A stretch of DNA of 64,000 nucleotides. Source: Glutamicibacter protophormiae (GTDB taxonomy: Bacteria > Actinomycetota > Actinomycetes > Actinomycetales > Micrococcaceae). The position numbers and the translations under genes were made by a program. The DNA lies in assembly GCF_014647495.1 (NCBI RefSeq), contig NZ_BMPH01000006.1, forward strand, positions 1-64,000, given 5' to 3'. Shown here piece by piece: positions 17,252-25,868 of the stretch. The stretch's first letter is position 1; every line of letters begins with the position of its first letter. The notes beneath the pieces were generated by a model. That model did not search any database and was not told where the DNA came from. It worked only from the letters and a program-made list of their open reading frames with translations.

Positions 17252-18568
17252 ATGCCGAAGCCTGCAGCTGTAGAACTCATGGAGGAGGAAGCGGTCGACT
17301 TCTGCCGCAGCCTGATCCGGATCGACACCACGAACTACGGCGGCAACAAGGGTGCCGGCGAACTGGAGGCGGCGCGCTACGTCGTCGCGCTGCTCGAAGA
17401 GGTCGGGCTGAAGCCCCGGATCTACGAGTCCGCGCCCGGGCGCGCGAACGTCGTGGTGCGGATCGAGGGTGCTGACGCTTCGCTTCCGGCGCTGGTCGTG
17501 CACGGGCATCTGGACGTGGTCCCGGCCATCGCCGAGGACTGGAGCGTGGACCCCTTCGGCGCCGAGGTCATCGACGGCATGATCTGGGGCCGCGGCGCGG
17601 TGGACATGAAGAACATGGACGCGATGATCATCGCCGCCGTCCGCCACCTGTGCCGGCAGCGCATCGTCCCGCGGCGGGACCTGGTCATCGCGTTCTTCGC
17701 CGACGAGGAAGCCGGCGGCGACTACGGGGCCGGCTGGATGGTCCAGAACCATCCGGAGCTGTTCGAGGGCGCCGCCGAAGCCATCAGCGAGGTCGGCGGC
17801 TTCTCCGTGGAGATCAACGGACGCCGGGCCTACATGCTGCAGACCGCCGAGAAGGGCATCGCCTGGCTGAAGCTCACCGCGCACGGGACGGCAGGGCACG
17901 GCTCGCAGATCAACACCGAGAACCCGGTGACGCGCCTGGCCGACGCGGTCTCGCGCATCGGCGGCCACCAGTGGCCGTTGTCGTACACGAAAACCACCCG
18001 GGCGCTGCTGGAGAACGTCGCCGAGCTGGCGGGCCTGGAGTTCAACGAGGAGGACCCGGCCCCGCTGCTGGAAGCCATGGGCAACGTCTCGCGGTTCGTC
18101 GGCGCGACGCTGCAGAACACCGCCAACCCCTCGGCCCTGGACGCGGGCTACAAGCACAACGTGATTCCCGGCCATGCCGAAGCCCTGGTCGACTGCCGCA
18201 CCCTGCCCGAGGAGCACGAACAGGCGGTGGCGAAAATCAGGGAGCTCGCCGGCGAGCACGTCGAGCTGTCCATGGTGCACGAGCAGGATTCGCTGGAAGT
18301 CCCGTTCGCCGGGTCGCTGGTGGATTCCATGGTCGAATCGCTGCTGGCGGAAGACCCCGAGGCGGTAGTGCTTCCGTACATGCTGTCCGGCGGGACGGAC
18401 AACAAGTGGCTGGCGACACTCGGAATCACCGGCTACGGGTTCGCGCCCTTGCAGCTTCCTGCCGATCTCGATTTCACGGGCATGTTCCACGGGGTCGATG
18501 AACGGGTTCCGGTCGACTCGGTCAAGTTCGGCGTGCGGGTGCTCGAAGGCCTGCTGCGCAGCTACTGA
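17252..18568 (+). CDS. M20-family metallopeptidase (dipeptidase/deacylase)
   Basis: A 438-aa cytosolic zinc hydrolase of the ArgE/DapE/carboxypeptidase group. Metal ligands are visible in VHGHLDVVP (His, Asp), GRGAVDMKN (bridging Asp), FADEEAGGD (catalytic Glu and ligand Glu) and MFHGVDERV (C-terminal His). The central lid domain begins near LTAHGTAGHGSQIN. Exact substrate is unknown. ATG 17252 is preceded by GAGAGGAAGG. Neighbouring genes give no pathway hint; the next gene starts 41 bp downstream on the same strand. Confidence 0.9.
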   Translation: MPKPAAVELMEEEAVDFCRSLIRIDTTNYGGNKGAGELEAARYVVALLEEVGLKPRIYESAPGRANVVVRIEGADASLPALVVHGHLDVVPAIAEDWSVDPFGAEVIDGMIWGRGAVDMKNMDAMIIAAVRHLCRQRIVPRRDLVIAFFADEEAGGDYGAGWMVQNHPELFEGAAEAISEVGGFSVEINGRRAYMLQTAEKGIAWLKLTAHGTAGHGSQINTENPVTRLADAVSRIGGHQWPLSYTKTTRALLENVAELAGLEFNEEDPAPLLEAMGNVSRFVGATLQNTANPSALDAGYKHNVIPGHAEALVDCRTLPEEHEQAVAKIRELAGEHVELSMVHEQDSLEVPFAGSLVDSMVESLLAEDPEAVVLPYMLSGGTDNKWLATLGITGYGFAPLQLPADLDFTGMFHGVDERVPVDSVKFGVRVLEGLLRSY

Positions 18569-18609
18569 TACACAGAATTCCAGACCACCGGATTCACAGG
18601 AGGAAAACC

Positions 18610-19749
18610 TTGTCCATTGAAACCGTGCTCAGCGACGAGCTGCTTGAGCGTTTCCGCCGGCGGGCGGCCGACTACGACAGGGAGAACAGCTTCGCGGCGG
18701 AGGACTTCCAGGAACTGGCCGCGGCAGGATACCTGCGCGCACTGGTACCGGTCGAACGCGGCGGACTCGGCTGGGATTTCCAGCAGCTGGCCCTGGCGCA
18801 GCGGCGGCTGGCCTCGGCCGCGCCGGCCACCGCGCTGGCGGTGAACATGCACCAGGTCTGGGCCGGGGTGGCCCACCTGCTGGCGGCCCGCGGCGACCGC
18901 CGCCTGGACATGGTGATCGATTGGGTGGCCAAGGGCGAGGTCATGGCGTTCGGCATTTCGGAGCCGGGCAACGACGCGGTGCTCTTCGACTCCAAGACCA
19001 GCGCGGTGACCCATTCCGACGGGTCGGTGTCCTTTACCGGGACCAAGATCTTCACTTCGCTCTCGCCGGCGTTCACGCGCCTGGGGATTTTCGGGAAGGA
19101 CACCGTTTCCGGCGAGCTGGTCCACGCTTTCGTCGAGCGCGGGGCCGGGGTGCGTTCGCTCGGGGACTGGGACACCCTGGGCATGCGCGCGAGCCAGTCG
19201 CACACCACCAAACTGGACTCCGCCACCGCTCCCGAGGCCTGGGTGCACTCGCGGCTGCCGGCAGGACCGAATCCCGATCTGCTGGTCTTCGGCATTTTCG
19301 CGTCCTTCCTGACGCTGACCGCCAGCGTGTATGTCGGCATCGCCGAGCGCGCGGTGGAGCTTGCCACGGATTCGCTGGGCCAGCGGGTGCACCATGACGG
19401 CGTGAAGTACTCGCAGGACGTGCGGGCCCGGGGAATCCTGGCCGACGCAGCGATGCGCCTGCTGGCCCTCGACGCGCTGCAGCGTTCCGTGGCCGGAGAC
19501 CTGGAATCCGGCGTCGACCACGGTGCGGCCTGGTTCCCGAAGCTGGTCACGTTGCGGACCCTGGCCGGGCAGACAGCCCGGGAAAACGTCCAGGGCGCCG
19601 GCCAATTGCTTGGCGGCGGGGCGTATTTCCGGGGCAGCGAATTCGAGAGGCTGTATCGCGACGTGCAGGCCAGCTGGTACCACCCGTCGAATGCGGCATC
19701 CGCGGCGAACACCGTGGCCAGCTGGCTGGTCGGGCCGCTGGAGTCATGA
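18610..19749 (+). CDS. Acyl-CoA dehydrogenase-family flavoprotein
   Basis: A 379-aa protein of the short acyl-CoA dehydrogenase fold: N-terminal helical domain (LVPVERGGLGWDFQ), middle segment AFGISEPGND and FTGTKIFTSLSP, and C-terminal helices with QGAGQLLGGGAYFRGSEFERLYRD. It lacks the usual glutamate-loop signature, so a desulfurisation-type monooxygenase (DszC/SfnC-like) or an atypical dehydrogenase are both possible. TTG 18610 is supported by a strong AGGAGGAAAA ribosome site. Possibly co-transcribed with the M20 peptidase. Confidence 0.85.
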   Translation: MSIETVLSDELLERFRRRAADYDRENSFAAEDFQELAAAGYLRALVPVERGGLGWDFQQLALAQRRLASAAPATALAVNMHQVWAGVAHLLAARGDRRLDMVIDWVAKGEVMAFGISEPGNDAVLFDSKTSAVTHSDGSVSFTGTKIFTSLSPAFTRLGIFGKDTVSGELVHAFVERGAGVRSLGDWDTLGMRASQSHTTKLDSATAPEAWVHSRLPAGPNPDLLVFGIFASFLTLTASVYVGIAERAVELATDSLGQRVHHDGVKYSQDVRARGILADAAMRLLALDALQRSVAGDLESGVDHGAAWFPKLVTLRTLAGQTARENVQGAGQLLGGGAYFRGSEFERLYRDVQASWYHPSNAASAANTVASWLVGPLES

Positions 19750-19754
19750 CGCGC

Positions 19755-19799
19755 GACAGGCAGCACAACGGCGCGGAAACGGCCGGCTTGCTGCCTGTC
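19755..19799. terminator. Hairpin between convergent genes
   Basis: 11-bp perfect inverted repeat GACAGGCAGCA (19755-19765) and TGCTGCCTGTC (19789-19799), loop 23 nt, in the gap between the acyl-CoA dehydrogenase-like gene and the convergent HNH gene. Confidence 0.5.
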
Positions 19800-19815
19800 T
19801 GTTCAGTCTTCGGTG

Positions 19816-21261
19816 CTACTTGGATGCGGTTTTCCTGCGTCCGGGCGGTTTCTTCACCGGAACCGGAGGGATGAAAGGCCCGTCGCCGCCTATGAGCTGC
19901 TCCAACCGCACCAGACCAACCAGTGTGGGGCTGGTGGAGGCGTATTCGACCCCGGAGGTGGGCCTGATACGGATCTTGTGCGGGGCCTCGCTGACCACTT
20001 CTTCTTCCCAGCCCGGTGTCTCCTTGGCGAGGTTGCAGGCAGGACAGCGGCCCGATGCATTTGAATAGTCGGTCTGGCCGCCTTTGGCATGTTGCATGAC
20101 GTGGTCGACATGGCTTGGCGTGTTGTTGCAGTGCGGGGTGCGGCAGAACGGGTCCCTGAGCAGAATCATCTGGCGCAGCTGCCCCTTGAAGAGGCGTTCC
20201 TTCGAATCCATGGCGACCAGATCCTGGCCGTTGGGTTCCAGGAACAGCCGGCGGAGCATCGGCAGGGCCTCGACGCGGCGCCTGAACAGATCCAGCACTT
20301 CTTCCGGTGAATCGGGGCCGGCTGCCTGCCAGGCAATGGCCAAGCGGCGGGCGTATTCGGCGGGAATGCTTCCGTAGCCGATGATGCCGGCCAGCTGGTT
20401 CTCACCCAGCAGGAGCGACTTGTCGGTCATGACGAGGTTGATGTGGAGTTTCACCGGCAATGGCCGGTCAAGCGGAGCCCCGGTGGCGGTGCCGACCAGC
20501 GCGTCGGCCCGCAATTGCTCAAGGGTCCGCTGGTCACCCGCGGACTTGGCGGCCATGGCCTTGGACTCCAGGTCATTTTTCAGCGCCAGCCCCACTTCGA
20601 TGGGAAGGCGCGCGTTGACCAGCATGCAGTCCTTGCCGGGCCGAATATGCACAAAACGGTCGCGAGCCTTCTTCTCCATGCGCAGGGTTTGCTCTTCGCT
20701 GTGGTTGGTATCGACGTATTTCTGGGCGAAGTCGCGAGCTGCCTTGGTCGACATGGAATCGAAAAGCGATGGTGCGTGGGCGTACATGCGGTCGAAAATC
20801 CGGCGTTCGTCGGAGGGCAGGTCGTCAAGGGGGCCCATGATCGCAAGGACCAGCGACTCGCTGAGGTCCCCGGCCTCGAAGCGCGAAAACAGGTATGGCA
20901 TGTCTGGAATGAGATTGCGCATGCAGTGCAGATAGGCGATGGATCCGCTTTGCGAGCGACGCCGGGCGATCGCCACCATATGAGCGGTGCCGCGCTCCTG
21001 GTCGACGGGATGGTCCTCCGGGGTGCAGCCGGTGAGCGAATCGATGCGTGCCGCGGCGCGGGCCTGAACGGAAGACCAGAAAGCCTGCTGCCGTTCGGCT
21101 TGTTCGATGACCGTGATGCAGTCCGAGGCTTTGGTTGAATCCAGGGCTTGGTTGATGAACGCGGCGTCGAAGGGGTCAAGGCGCGGTGCGCCTTCGAAGC
21201 TCCACCCCTCGGGCGGCAGTTCTTCGAAGTAGTTTCGAGACACATCTAGATCTTCGAACAT
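19816..21261 (-). CDS. DUF222/HNH endonuclease domain protein (13E12-repeat type)
   Basis: A 481-aa protein with an N-terminal helical DUF222 domain (residues about 40-330) and a C-terminal HNH module with zinc cysteines: DPFCRTPHCNN, SHVDHVMQHAKGG, and GRCPACN. This architecture is that of the 13E12/REP13E12 family, abundant and often multicopy in actinobacteria. Some members host mobile elements; nuclease activity is plausible but the cellular role is not known. A C-terminal basic tail (KKPPGRRKTASK) may bind DNA. Start ATG 21261. GC at wobble positions is visibly lower than in neighbouring metabolic genes. Confidence 0.85.
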   Translation of the reverse strand: MFEDLDVSRNYFEELPPEGWSFEGAPRLDPFDAAFINQALDSTKASDCITVIEQAERQQAFWSSVQARAAARIDSLTGCTPEDHPVDQERGTAHMVAIARRRSQSGSIAYLHCMRNLIPDMPYLFSRFEAGDLSESLVLAIMGPLDDLPSDERRIFDRMYAHAPSLFDSMSTKAARDFAQKYVDTNHSEEQTLRMEKKARDRFVHIRPGKDCMLVNARLPIEVGLALKNDLESKAMAAKSAGDQRTLEQLRADALVGTATGAPLDRPLPVKLHINLVMTDKSLLLGENQLAGIIGYGSIPAEYARRLAIAWQAAGPDSPEEVLDLFRRRVEALPMLRRLFLEPNGQDLVAMDSKERLFKGQLRQMILLRDPFCRTPHCNNTPSHVDHVMQHAKGGQTDYSNASGRCPACNLAKETPGWEEEVVSEAPHKIRIRPTSGVEYASTSPTLVGLVRLEQLIGGDGPFIPPVPVKKPPGRRKTASK

Positions 21262-21324
21262 ATATCCATTTTACGCCTGTTTGCGCCAGGAGAACAGGGT
21301 TTTGTGGCTGCGATGCCATGGAAT

Positions 21325-21564
21325 CTATGGCAGCGGAGACAGCGTGCTCTGGACTCTCATGACCCGCCGGCGCAGCCAGTACTTGTAGGCGCCGCCCTCG
21401 TAGCGGCAGGTGCGCATCAGCTCCCACTTGCCGTTGTCAGCATGCTCGCGCAGCGCTGCGCGAGCGACATGCTTGGACTCGCCGGGAAAAGCGGTGATCA
21501 CCATGTACTCGTAGCGAGAATCGTTTTCCTGGTGCAACGGCGCCTTAATGACTTCCTGAAGCAT
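21325..21564 (-). CDS. DUF5703-family small protein
   Basis: A 79-aa cytoplasmic protein (MLQEVIKAPLHQEN...) of the DUF5703 family, conserved in Micrococcaceae and relatives; function unknown. It contains a conserved aromatic core (YEYMVITAF; GKWELMRTCRYEGG) and a basic C-terminus (YWLRRRVMRVQ). ATG 21564 is preferred over an in-frame start at 21633, since the longer form would overlap the divergent gene at 21609 and GGGGG lies just upstream of 21564. It is divergent from the next small gene. Confidence 0.75.
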   Translation of the reverse strand: MLQEVIKAPLHQENDSRYEYMVITAFPGESKHVARAALREHADNGKWELMRTCRYEGGAYKYWLRRRVMRVQSTLSPLP

Positions 21565-21608
21565 CGAACCCCCTATCGGAAAGGATGATTGCGTTGTAGC
21601 GTGATGCC

Positions 21609-21818
21609 ATGAGTACTGATCCGAGCTACGCACTGCAGGCGCTCATCGCGCATTTGGAGCAACACCTGGCCGTGGTCTCCCAAAGCAGGGGATCGGCCGA
21701 TGCCGCGATCGATACGGCTTTCGGGTCGCTCGCCGATGCCTTCGAAGACTACGAAGATGCGCTGTATGAACAGTATTCCGAACTTTTGCCATTCACGATA
21801 CCTTCGGATGACCAGTGA
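21609..21818 (+). CDS. Small acidic protein of unknown function
   Basis: A 69-aa predicted soluble protein rich in Ala, Asp and Glu, largely helical, with the acidic C-terminal run ADAFEDYEDALYEQYSELLP. I do not recognise the family. ATG 21609 lies 11-15 nt after a GGATG-like stretch. It is divergent from the DUF5703 gene with only 44 bp between starts and is followed after 79 bp by uppP on the same strand. Coding is supported by a clean start and codon-like composition; function is unknown. Confidence 0.55.
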   Translation: MSTDPSYALQALIAHLEQHLAVVSQSRGSADAAIDTAFGSLADAFEDYEDALYEQYSELLPFTIPSDDQ

Positions 21819-21897
21819 GCACGACCACGGTATGAATTTTGCCCGCGCAGGTGTTTCCAGTGCGCTGCGCACCGGGCGGGTGAAGTAATGTCGAGGG

Positions 21898-22722
21898 GTG
21901 AATTGGTTTGAAGCAGCTTTCCTTGGACTCATCCAGGGCCTGACAGAGTTCCTCCCGATCTCGTCCTCAGCCCACCTGCGTATCGTCGGCGAGATCCTCC
22001 CCAACGCCCAGGATCCCGGCGCGGCCTTTACCGCGATCACCCAGCTGGGCACGGAGACCGCCGTGGTCGTTTTCTTCTGGCGTGACATCGTGCGGATCAT
22101 CGGCGCCTGGGGCAAGGCGTTGGCGGGGAAGATCCCGCATTCGGACCCGGACGCGAAGATGGGTTGGCTGATCATCGTCGGCTCGATCCCGATCGCGGTG
22201 CTCGGCCTGCTGCTGGAAGACTACATCGACACCAACTTCCGTTCGCTGTGGATCGTGGCGACCACGCTGGTGGTCTTCGGCCTGATCCTGGCCATCGCGG
22301 ACCACTACGGCCGCCAGACGCGCAGCCTTGATACGCTGACGCCGAAGCACGGCATCCTCTTCGGCTTCGCGCAGGCGCTGGCGCTGATCCCCGGCGTCTC
22401 CCGCTCCGGCGGCACCATCACCGCGGGCCTGCTCATGGGGTATACCCGGGAAGCGGCCGCACGCTACTCGTTCCTGCTGGCCATCCCCGCGGTGTTCGCC
22501 TCGGGCCTGTACAAGCTGGTCAAGTCCTTCGACGAGCCCGGCGTCTACACCCTGGCGCAGACCGGCCTCGCCACCGCGGTGGCCTTCGTGGTCGGCTTCC
22601 TGATCGTGGGCTGGTTCCTGAAGTTCGTCTCCTCCCACTCCTACCGCGTCTTCGTCTGGTACCGCATCCTGCTGGGCCTGGGCCTGTACGTCGTGCTGGG
22701 AATGGGCCTGATCAACCCGTAG
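21898..22722 (+). CDS. uppP: Undecaprenyl-diphosphatase
   Basis: A 274-aa polytopic membrane enzyme of the BacA/UppP family that recycles undecaprenyl pyrophosphate to the monophosphate carrier for cell-wall synthesis, giving bacitracin resistance when overproduced. Catalytic motifs are visible: [15 protein letters not shown] near the N-terminus, with the conserved Glu and Ser residues, and [10 protein letters not shown] in the middle. About eight membrane segments. GTG 21898 has a GAGG ribosome site. A short hairpin follows its stop. Placement just before mshC is the same as in the mycobacterial Rv2136c-Rv2130c region. Confidence 0.93.
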   Translation: MNWFEAAFLGLIQGLTEFLPISSSAHLRIVGEILPNAQDPGAAFTAITQLGTETAVVVFFWRDIVRIIGAWGKALAGKIPHSDPDAKMGWLIIVGSIPIAVLGLLLEDYIDTNFRSLWIVATTLVVFGLILAIADHYGRQTRSLDTLTPKHGILFGFAQALALIPGVSRSGGTITAGLLMGYTREAAARYSFLLAIPAVFASGLYKLVKSFDEPGVYTLAQTGLATAVAFVVGFLIVGWFLKFVSSHSYRVFVWYRILLGLGLYVVLGMGLINP

Positions 22723-22737
22723 GCGCATGATCCGCAG

Positions 22738-22763
22738 GTGTCCGTGAAGCGATTCACGGACAC
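22738..22763 (+). terminator. Hairpin after uppP
   Basis: Perfect 11-bp stem GTGTCCGTGAA (22738-22748) and TTCACGGACAC (22753-22763) with tetraloop GCGA, 16 bp after the uppP stop. There is no T-run. Confidence 0.6.
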
Positions 22764-22848
22764 TTCGCGGTTAACGGGAATAAACCCAACTCTGCTTGAC
22801 TTGGACTTAAAGAACTCAATCGTCGCATCTGCGAAAGGATGTACAACA

Positions 22849-24114
22849 GTGCACGCGTGGAAATCCCCGGAAGTACCGCACATCGTGGGCTCGGCCCCGA
22901 TCCTGGAGGTCTTCGACACCTCATCCGGTGCGCTCCGGGCCACCGCGGAGGCGGCCACGGCGAACGAGCCGGCGAGCCTGTATGTCTGCGGCATCACCCC
23001 CTACGACGCCACCCACATGGGGCATGCGGCCACCTACGTCACCTTCGACCTGCTGCACCGCACCTGGCTGGACCAAGGCCGCGCGGTGACCTACACGCAG
23101 AACATCACCGACGTGGACGACCCGCTGCTGGAGCGCGCCGAGGCCACCGGGGTGGACTGGCGCGAGCTGGCCGCCTCGCAGATCGAGCTGTTCCGCGGGG
23201 ACATGGAAGCGCTGAACGTGATCCCGCCGCAGCACTACGTGGGCGCCGTGGAATCGATCCACTGGCTGGTGCCGGTGGTCGAGCAGCTGCTGGACGCGGA
23301 CCTGGCCTACATCGTGCCGGCCGGGGCCGACGGCGTGGAGGGCGACGTGTACTTCGACTCGATCGCCGCGCAGAACGACGCCTGGAAGCTGGGCACCGTC
23401 TCGGGCTACGACCGCGAAACCATGCTGGGCTTCTTCGCCGAACGCGGCGGGGACCCCGGCCGCGCCGGCAAGCGCGATGCGCTGGATCCGCTGCTGTGGC
23501 GCGCCGCCCGCGCGGGCGAGCCCTCGTGGGACGGCGGCAAGCTGGGCGCGGGCCGCCCGGGCTGGCACATCGAATGCTCGGTGATCGCCCGGCGCACGCT
23601 GCCCGCCCCGTTCACCGTGCAGGGCGGCGGATCGGACTTGATCTTCCCGCACCACGAATTCTCCGCGGCGCACGCGGCGGCCGTGGACGGCAAGGCGCTG
23701 GCGCAGGCCTACGTGCACACCGGCATGGTGGGCCTTGACGGCGAGAAGATGAGCAAGTCGCTGGGCAACCTGGTGCTGGTCTCCAAGCTGCGCGCCTCCG
23801 GCGTGGAGCCGGTGGCCATCCGCGCCGTGCTGCTCTCGCAGCACTACCGTTCTGACTGGTTCTGGACCGATCAGCTGCTTCAGCAGGCCGCCGCGCGCGT
23901 CGCCGCCTGGCGCGCACGCCTTGCCGGCACCGGGCTGGCCGAGGCCACCGCGCTGATGGCCGCCATCCGCGCGCGCATGGCCGAGGACCTGAACGCCCCG
24001 GCCGCGCTGGATGCCATCGACCGGTGGGCCGCCACCGCGCCGGAAGGAAGCGGCGAGGGCGAGTCGCTGGTCGTGGACGGGCTGGATGCGCTGCTGGGCC
24101 TGAAGCTCAGGTAG
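22849..24114 (+). CDS. mshC: Cysteine:GlcN-Ins ligase (mycothiol biosynthesis)
   Basis: A 421-aa cysteinyl-tRNA-synthetase-like enzyme that activates cysteine with ATP and joins it to GlcN-inositol. The catalytic signatures are the zinc/HIGH region [20 protein letters not shown] and [10 protein letters not shown]. It lacks the tRNA anticodon-binding extension of CysS and the family's usual SWPAPEVP N-terminus appears as AWKSPEVP, which separates it from true CysS. GTG 22849 has GAAAGGA 9-15 nt upstream; in-frame starts further up overlap the uppP hairpin. It works with MshA encoded at 7444-8634. Confidence 0.93.
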   Translation: MHAWKSPEVPHIVGSAPILEVFDTSSGALRATAEAATANEPASLYVCGITPYDATHMGHAATYVTFDLLHRTWLDQGRAVTYTQNITDVDDPLLERAEATGVDWRELAASQIELFRGDMEALNVIPPQHYVGAVESIHWLVPVVEQLLDADLAYIVPAGADGVEGDVYFDSIAAQNDAWKLGTVSGYDRETMLGFFAERGGDPGRAGKRDALDPLLWRAARAGEPSWDGGKLGAGRPGWHIECSVIARRTLPAPFTVQGGGSDLIFPHHEFSAAHAAAVDGKALAQAYVHTGMVGLDGEKMSKSLGNLVLVSKLRASGVEPVAIRAVLLSQHYRSDWFWTDQLLQQAAARVAAWRARLAGTGLAEATALMAAIRARMAEDLNAPAALDAIDRWAATAPEGSGEGESLVVDGLDALLGLKLR

Positions 24115-24150
24115 CCGAATGACGCCGCTGCGGGGCCCGCTTTCGTGATC

Positions 24151-25059
24151 CTAGATCTCGAAGTCGGGCCCCTGGCCGTCGGTGCGGTAGCGGCCGCGGC
24201 GGCGCAGGTAGCGCTCGAACTCGCGGGCGATGGTCTCCCCGCTGGCCTCGGGCAGCTCGCTGGCGTCGGTGGCCTCCTCCAGCTGCTGCACGTACTTGGA
24301 AACGTCCGGATCCGAGGCGGCCAGCTCGTCCACCCCCAGCTTCCAGGCCACCGCATCCTCGCGCAGCTGCTGGGCCGGGATCGATGCCGGCAGCAGCTCT
24401 TCGAGCAGTTCCACCAGCGCCAGCTGGACGCGCGGGCTGGGCGCCTGCGCCACGTAGTGGGACAGCTGCGCCCACAGCGACATCGTCGGGACCCCGCTGC
24501 GCTGCAGCTCGATGCCCAGCACCGAGGGGATGCCGGTGGGCCCGGAATAGCCCGAAGCGGTGATGTTGAAGTGCTCCTGCAGTCCCGGATCGTCGCTGGA
24601 CATGGAGGTCGGCACCGGGCGCGTGTGCGGCACGTCGGCCAGCAGCGCGCCCAGGGTCAACGCGGCGCGCACATTCTGCGCGGCCGCGTACTGCAGGATC
24701 TGGGCGCAGAATCCCTGCCAGCGGAACGTCGGCTCCACCCCGAGAACCACCACCAGGTCCGCGTCGGCCGCCGGCTGCGCGATGCGGTAGATATCGGTCT
24801 GCGGCCATTGCACCTCGCGGCCGCGCTCGGTCAGCTTCGAGGTGGGCCGGGTGAACTGGTAGTCGTAGTAGTCGTCCAGACCGATGGTCGCCACGTGCTC
24901 CGGGGCGCTGGTGTCGAGGATGCGGCGCACCGCATCGCTGGCGGCCGAGCCGGCGTCGTTCCAGCCTTCGAAGGCGGCGACGAGCACCGCCGGGCGGCGC
25001 TCATGGCCGCCGCGCGCGATGAAGCCGTTGAGCGTCGGCGCGTGGTATTGCTCGGTCAA
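24151..25059 (-). CDS. PAC2-family protein (proteasome-assembly-chaperone-like)
   Basis: A protein of about 302 aa of the PAC2 family (AFEGWNDAGSAASDAV, TIGLDDYYDYQF, LVVVLGVEPTFRW, GYSGPTGIPSVLGIELQ). The family is related to eukaryotic proteasome assembly chaperones and to archaeal homologues; the mycobacterial relative Rv2125 lies in the same neighbourhood. The role in bacteria is unsettled. Start TTG 25059 is inferred from a GGGAG stretch 7-11 nt upstream; no ATG is available in that area. It is convergent with mshC and divergent from the HAD gene. Its presence in a genome region that lacks prcBA suggests the protein is not only a proteasome chaperone. Confidence 0.8.
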   Translation of the reverse strand: MTEQYHAPTLNGFIARGGHERRPAVLVAAFEGWNDAGSAASDAVRRILDTSAPEHVATIGLDDYYDYQFTRPTSKLTERGREVQWPQTDIYRIAQPAADADLVVVLGVEPTFRWQGFCAQILQYAAAQNVRAALTLGALLADVPHTRPVPTSMSSDDPGLQEHFNITASGYSGPTGIPSVLGIELQRSGVPTMSLWAQLSHYVAQAPSPRVQLALVELLEELLPASIPAQQLREDAVAWKLGVDELAASDPDVSKYVQQLEEATDASELPEASGETIAREFERYLRRRGRYRTDGQGPDFEI

Positions 25060-25154
25060 CCGGGACTCCCTTGGCGTTATCGTGTGAGGTTTCGGGCTTC
25101 CGCTGCGGGGGTGCCGCAACGGCTTAGCCCCACTCTTCCATCTAGAATGGACTC

Positions 25155-25868
25155 ATGCCAAGCACCAGTTTTGCCTTTGACACAAATCTGCCGCCCGAGG
25201 GCCCGCACGCCGTGCTGTGGGACATGGACGGCACCCTGATCGACACCGAGCCGTACTGGATCGCCGCCGAAGGGGAACTGGTGGCCGCCCACGGCGGGAC
25301 CTGGAGCGAGGAACAGGCCCATGCCCTGGTCGGCAGCGCGCTGCCCGATGCAGCCCGGGTGCTGCAGGCCGCCGGGGTCCAGCTGGGCGTGCGCGAGATC
25401 ATCGATAAGCTCGGCGCCCGCGTGGCGGCCGGGATCCGCGAGCGGATGCCGTGGCGCCCCGGGGCCCTCGAACTGCTCACCGGGCTGCACGCGTCCGGGG
25501 TGCCGCAGGCGCTGGTGACCATGTCCGAGCGCAGCGTCGTGGACGAGCTGCTGCCGCTGCTGCCCGCGGGCATCTTCCAGGCCACCGTGACCGGGGAGGA
25601 AGTCTCCCGGGGCAAGCCGCACCCCGAGCCCTACCTGCGCGGGCTGCGGCTGCTCTCCGAGCTGGCCGGCGCGCCGCTGGACCCGGCCCGCTGCATCGGC
25701 CTGGAGGACTCGGCCCCCGGCATCGCCGCCGCCAGCGCCGCCGGCCTGCACGCGGTGCTGATCCCCAATGCCACCGATCCCGGCACCGGGCCCTGGCGCC
25801 GGGTGGACTCGCTGGCGGGCGTCGACCTGCAGACCATGACTTCCTGGCTGGCCCAGGTGAACGCATGA
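25155..25868 (+). CDS. HAD-family hydrolase (phosphoglycolate phosphatase/beta-PGM-like)
   Basis: A 237-aa haloacid-dehalogenase phosphatase. Motif I is LWDMDGTLIDTE with the nucleophile Asp, motif II is around LVTMSERS, motif III lysine lies in RGKPHPEPYL, and motif IV is GLEDSAPGI. It has a helical cap like beta-phosphoglucomutase. Substrate is not predictable. Its stop overlaps the start of the site-2 protease by 4 bp (ATGA), and it heads the operon HAD-M50-trmI. Confidence 0.88.
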   Translation: MPSTSFAFDTNLPPEGPHAVLWDMDGTLIDTEPYWIAAEGELVAAHGGTWSEEQAHALVGSALPDAARVLQAAGVQLGVREIIDKLGARVAAGIRERMPWRPGALELLTGLHASGVPQALVTMSERSVVDELLPLLPAGIFQATVTGEEVSRGKPHPEPYLRGLRLLSELAGAPLDPARCIGLEDSAPGIAAASAAGLHAVLIPNATDPGTGPWRRVDSLAGVDLQTMTSWLAQVNA

